The notes under the pieces: model-generated
What the model saw: the letters and a program-made list of their open reading frames with translations, nothing else
Told to the model about the DNA's origin: nothing
Databases searched by the model: none
Made by a program: the position numbers and the translations under genes
Shown: piece after piece, positions 63,310 through 64,000 of the stretch
Numbering within the stretch: the first letter of the stretch is position 1
How the letters are laid out: each line of letters opens with the position of its first letter
DNA from: CAVPTL01 sp963729195
GTDB lineage: Bacteria; Actinomycetota; Thermoleophilia; Gaiellales; JAICJC01
Assembly (NCBI GenBank): GCA_963729195.1
Contig: CAVSNF010000025.1
Location: 372,001-436,000 of the forward strand
Direction of reading: 5' to 3'
DNA: 64,000 bases

Positions 63310-64000
63310 ATGTCTGTAGAGGTAGATGTATACTCTGTAGCTGATGGCCACGCCCTTCCTGAACCGGCACCACGTGTTCGCATCGGCGAACTCAGCGATC
63401 GCGTGGGAGAGTCGCCCACACTGCTTCGAGCATGGGAACGCCGCTACGGGCTGCTCCGTCCGCTGCGAACCGACGGAGGCTTTCGGCTGTACGGGGCCGA
63501 GGACGAGCAGCGGGTGCGGGCGATGCAGGAGCTGCTGGCAGCCGGCGTGTCAGCCCGGCAGGCGGCCGAAGCGGTGCTCTCCACACCGGCCGGGGACGTG
63601 CCCCGGCTCCCGCCACCGATCCCAGGCCGGCAGAGGCCGGGATCGAGGACAAGCGCTCGCGGCTCACCCAGACGCTCGCGCGGTTCGATGATGTCGGCGC
63701 GAACGCCGTGCTCGATCGTCTGCTCGCCGACGTCGGTGTCACAACCGTGATCTCCGAGGTGATCGTGCCTTACCTCGTCGACCTCGGCGAACGATGGGCG
63801 GACGGAAGCGCGACCATCGCCGAGGAGCATTTCGCGACCAGCGTGATCCGCGGCCGACTCCTGGGACTCGCCCGCGGCTGGGACGGCGGCAATGGCCCTC
63901 GCGCCCTCCTGGCATGCCCAAGCGGCGAACAGCACGACCTCGGCCTGATCTGCTTTGGGATCGCCCTGCGCGGCCACGGCTGGCGCATCACCTATCTCGG
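63310..64000 (+). CDS. litR: LitR/CarH-type B12-dependent photoreceptor regulator (3' end outside window, one frameshift)
   Basis: A MerR-type winged helix (VRIGELSDRVGESPTLLRAW, ERRYGLLRPLRTDGGFRLYG) is followed, after a break near 63628, by a helical B12-binding bundle and a cobalamin Rossmann domain. ERWADGSATIAEEHFAT has the Wx9EH signature of CarH, and ACPSGEQHDLGLICFG the Gly-Glu-x-His motif whose His ligates cobalt. The residue after the Trp is Ala, whereas Thermus CarH has His there. In the dark the AdoCbl-bound tetramer represses; light breaks it. Divergent from the HtaA-like, folE and sigma genes. Confidence 0.88.

Noticed and set aside
1..64000. Programmed ribosomal frameshifting as the cause of the many split genes
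   Set aside because: Breaks occur in unrelated housekeeping genes, at varied contexts without slippery heptamers or following structures, sometimes several per gene.

Overview
The window is high-GC chromosomal DNA from an actinobacterium. The gene content fits the Thermoleophilia/Solirubrobacterales better than Streptomyces: caa3-type CtaG proteins, a VKOR/DsbA-like pair, a BTAD regulator with tandem USP-like domains, several secreted beta-propellers, a LitR/CarH-type photoreceptor regulator and Trx-type arsenate reductase. This placement is inferred from gene families; no rRNA or tRNA gene was found. No transposase, integrase, CRISPR array or phage gene was recognised.

Layout. 0-4 kb, minus strand: class II amidotransferase, glutamate decarboxylase, zwf and the start of a GH15 hydrolase. 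4-6.2 kb: DUF1269/SHOCT/DUF6325 operon and an ion channel. 6.2-9.5 kb, minus: HtaA-like secreted protein, anti-sigma, ECF sigma, OsmC, GH16. 9.5-12.7 kb: two CtaG genes flanking a thioredoxin-like DUF929 protein and VKOR (disulfide formation, cytochrome oxidase assembly). 12.6-17.6 kb: FAD oxidoreductase, LacI regulator, epimerase, M20 hydrolase. 17.6-19.1 kb: arsR-aquaporin-arsC. 19-25.4 kb: ROK kinase, delta-60 repeat protein, two-component system, secreted propeller, cupin. 25.4-29.1 kb: radical SAM protein, DUF4232 lipoprotein, MarR and MFS. 29.1-41.2 kb is a block of intact reading frames: LuxR regulator, FAD oxidoreductase, isochorismatase-like hydrolase, TolB-like propeller, Ser/Thr kinase plus binding lipoprotein, BTAD-USP regulator, dodecin, DHA2 exporter and MarR. 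41.2-46.7 kb is a TetR regulon (Rieske oxygenase, solute-binding lipoprotein, phosphodiesterase) with two identical operators. 47-53.4 kb: DUF1707, TetR, enoyl-CoA hydratase, acyl-CoA ligase and a cyclase-ATPase regulator. 53.5-60.9 kb: MDR oxidoreductase, DszB-like desulfinase plus rhodanese, a second two-component system, GYD and VOC proteins. 61.4-64 kb: ECF sigma, folE, a second HtaA-like protein and a LitR/CarH regulator, which together look like a light-response module.

Two features run across the window. First, a palindromic repeat family (core GGTGCC-A/T-GGCACC; ten copies at eight loci) sits at gene 3' ends and itself encodes the stop codons of nine genes; two copies end convergent genes on both strands. 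Second, many conserved genes are broken by single-base frameshifts, mostly one extra base, very unevenly spread (none detected between about 29.1 and 41.2 kb). I treat these as probable sequence errors and annotate each gene over its full span.
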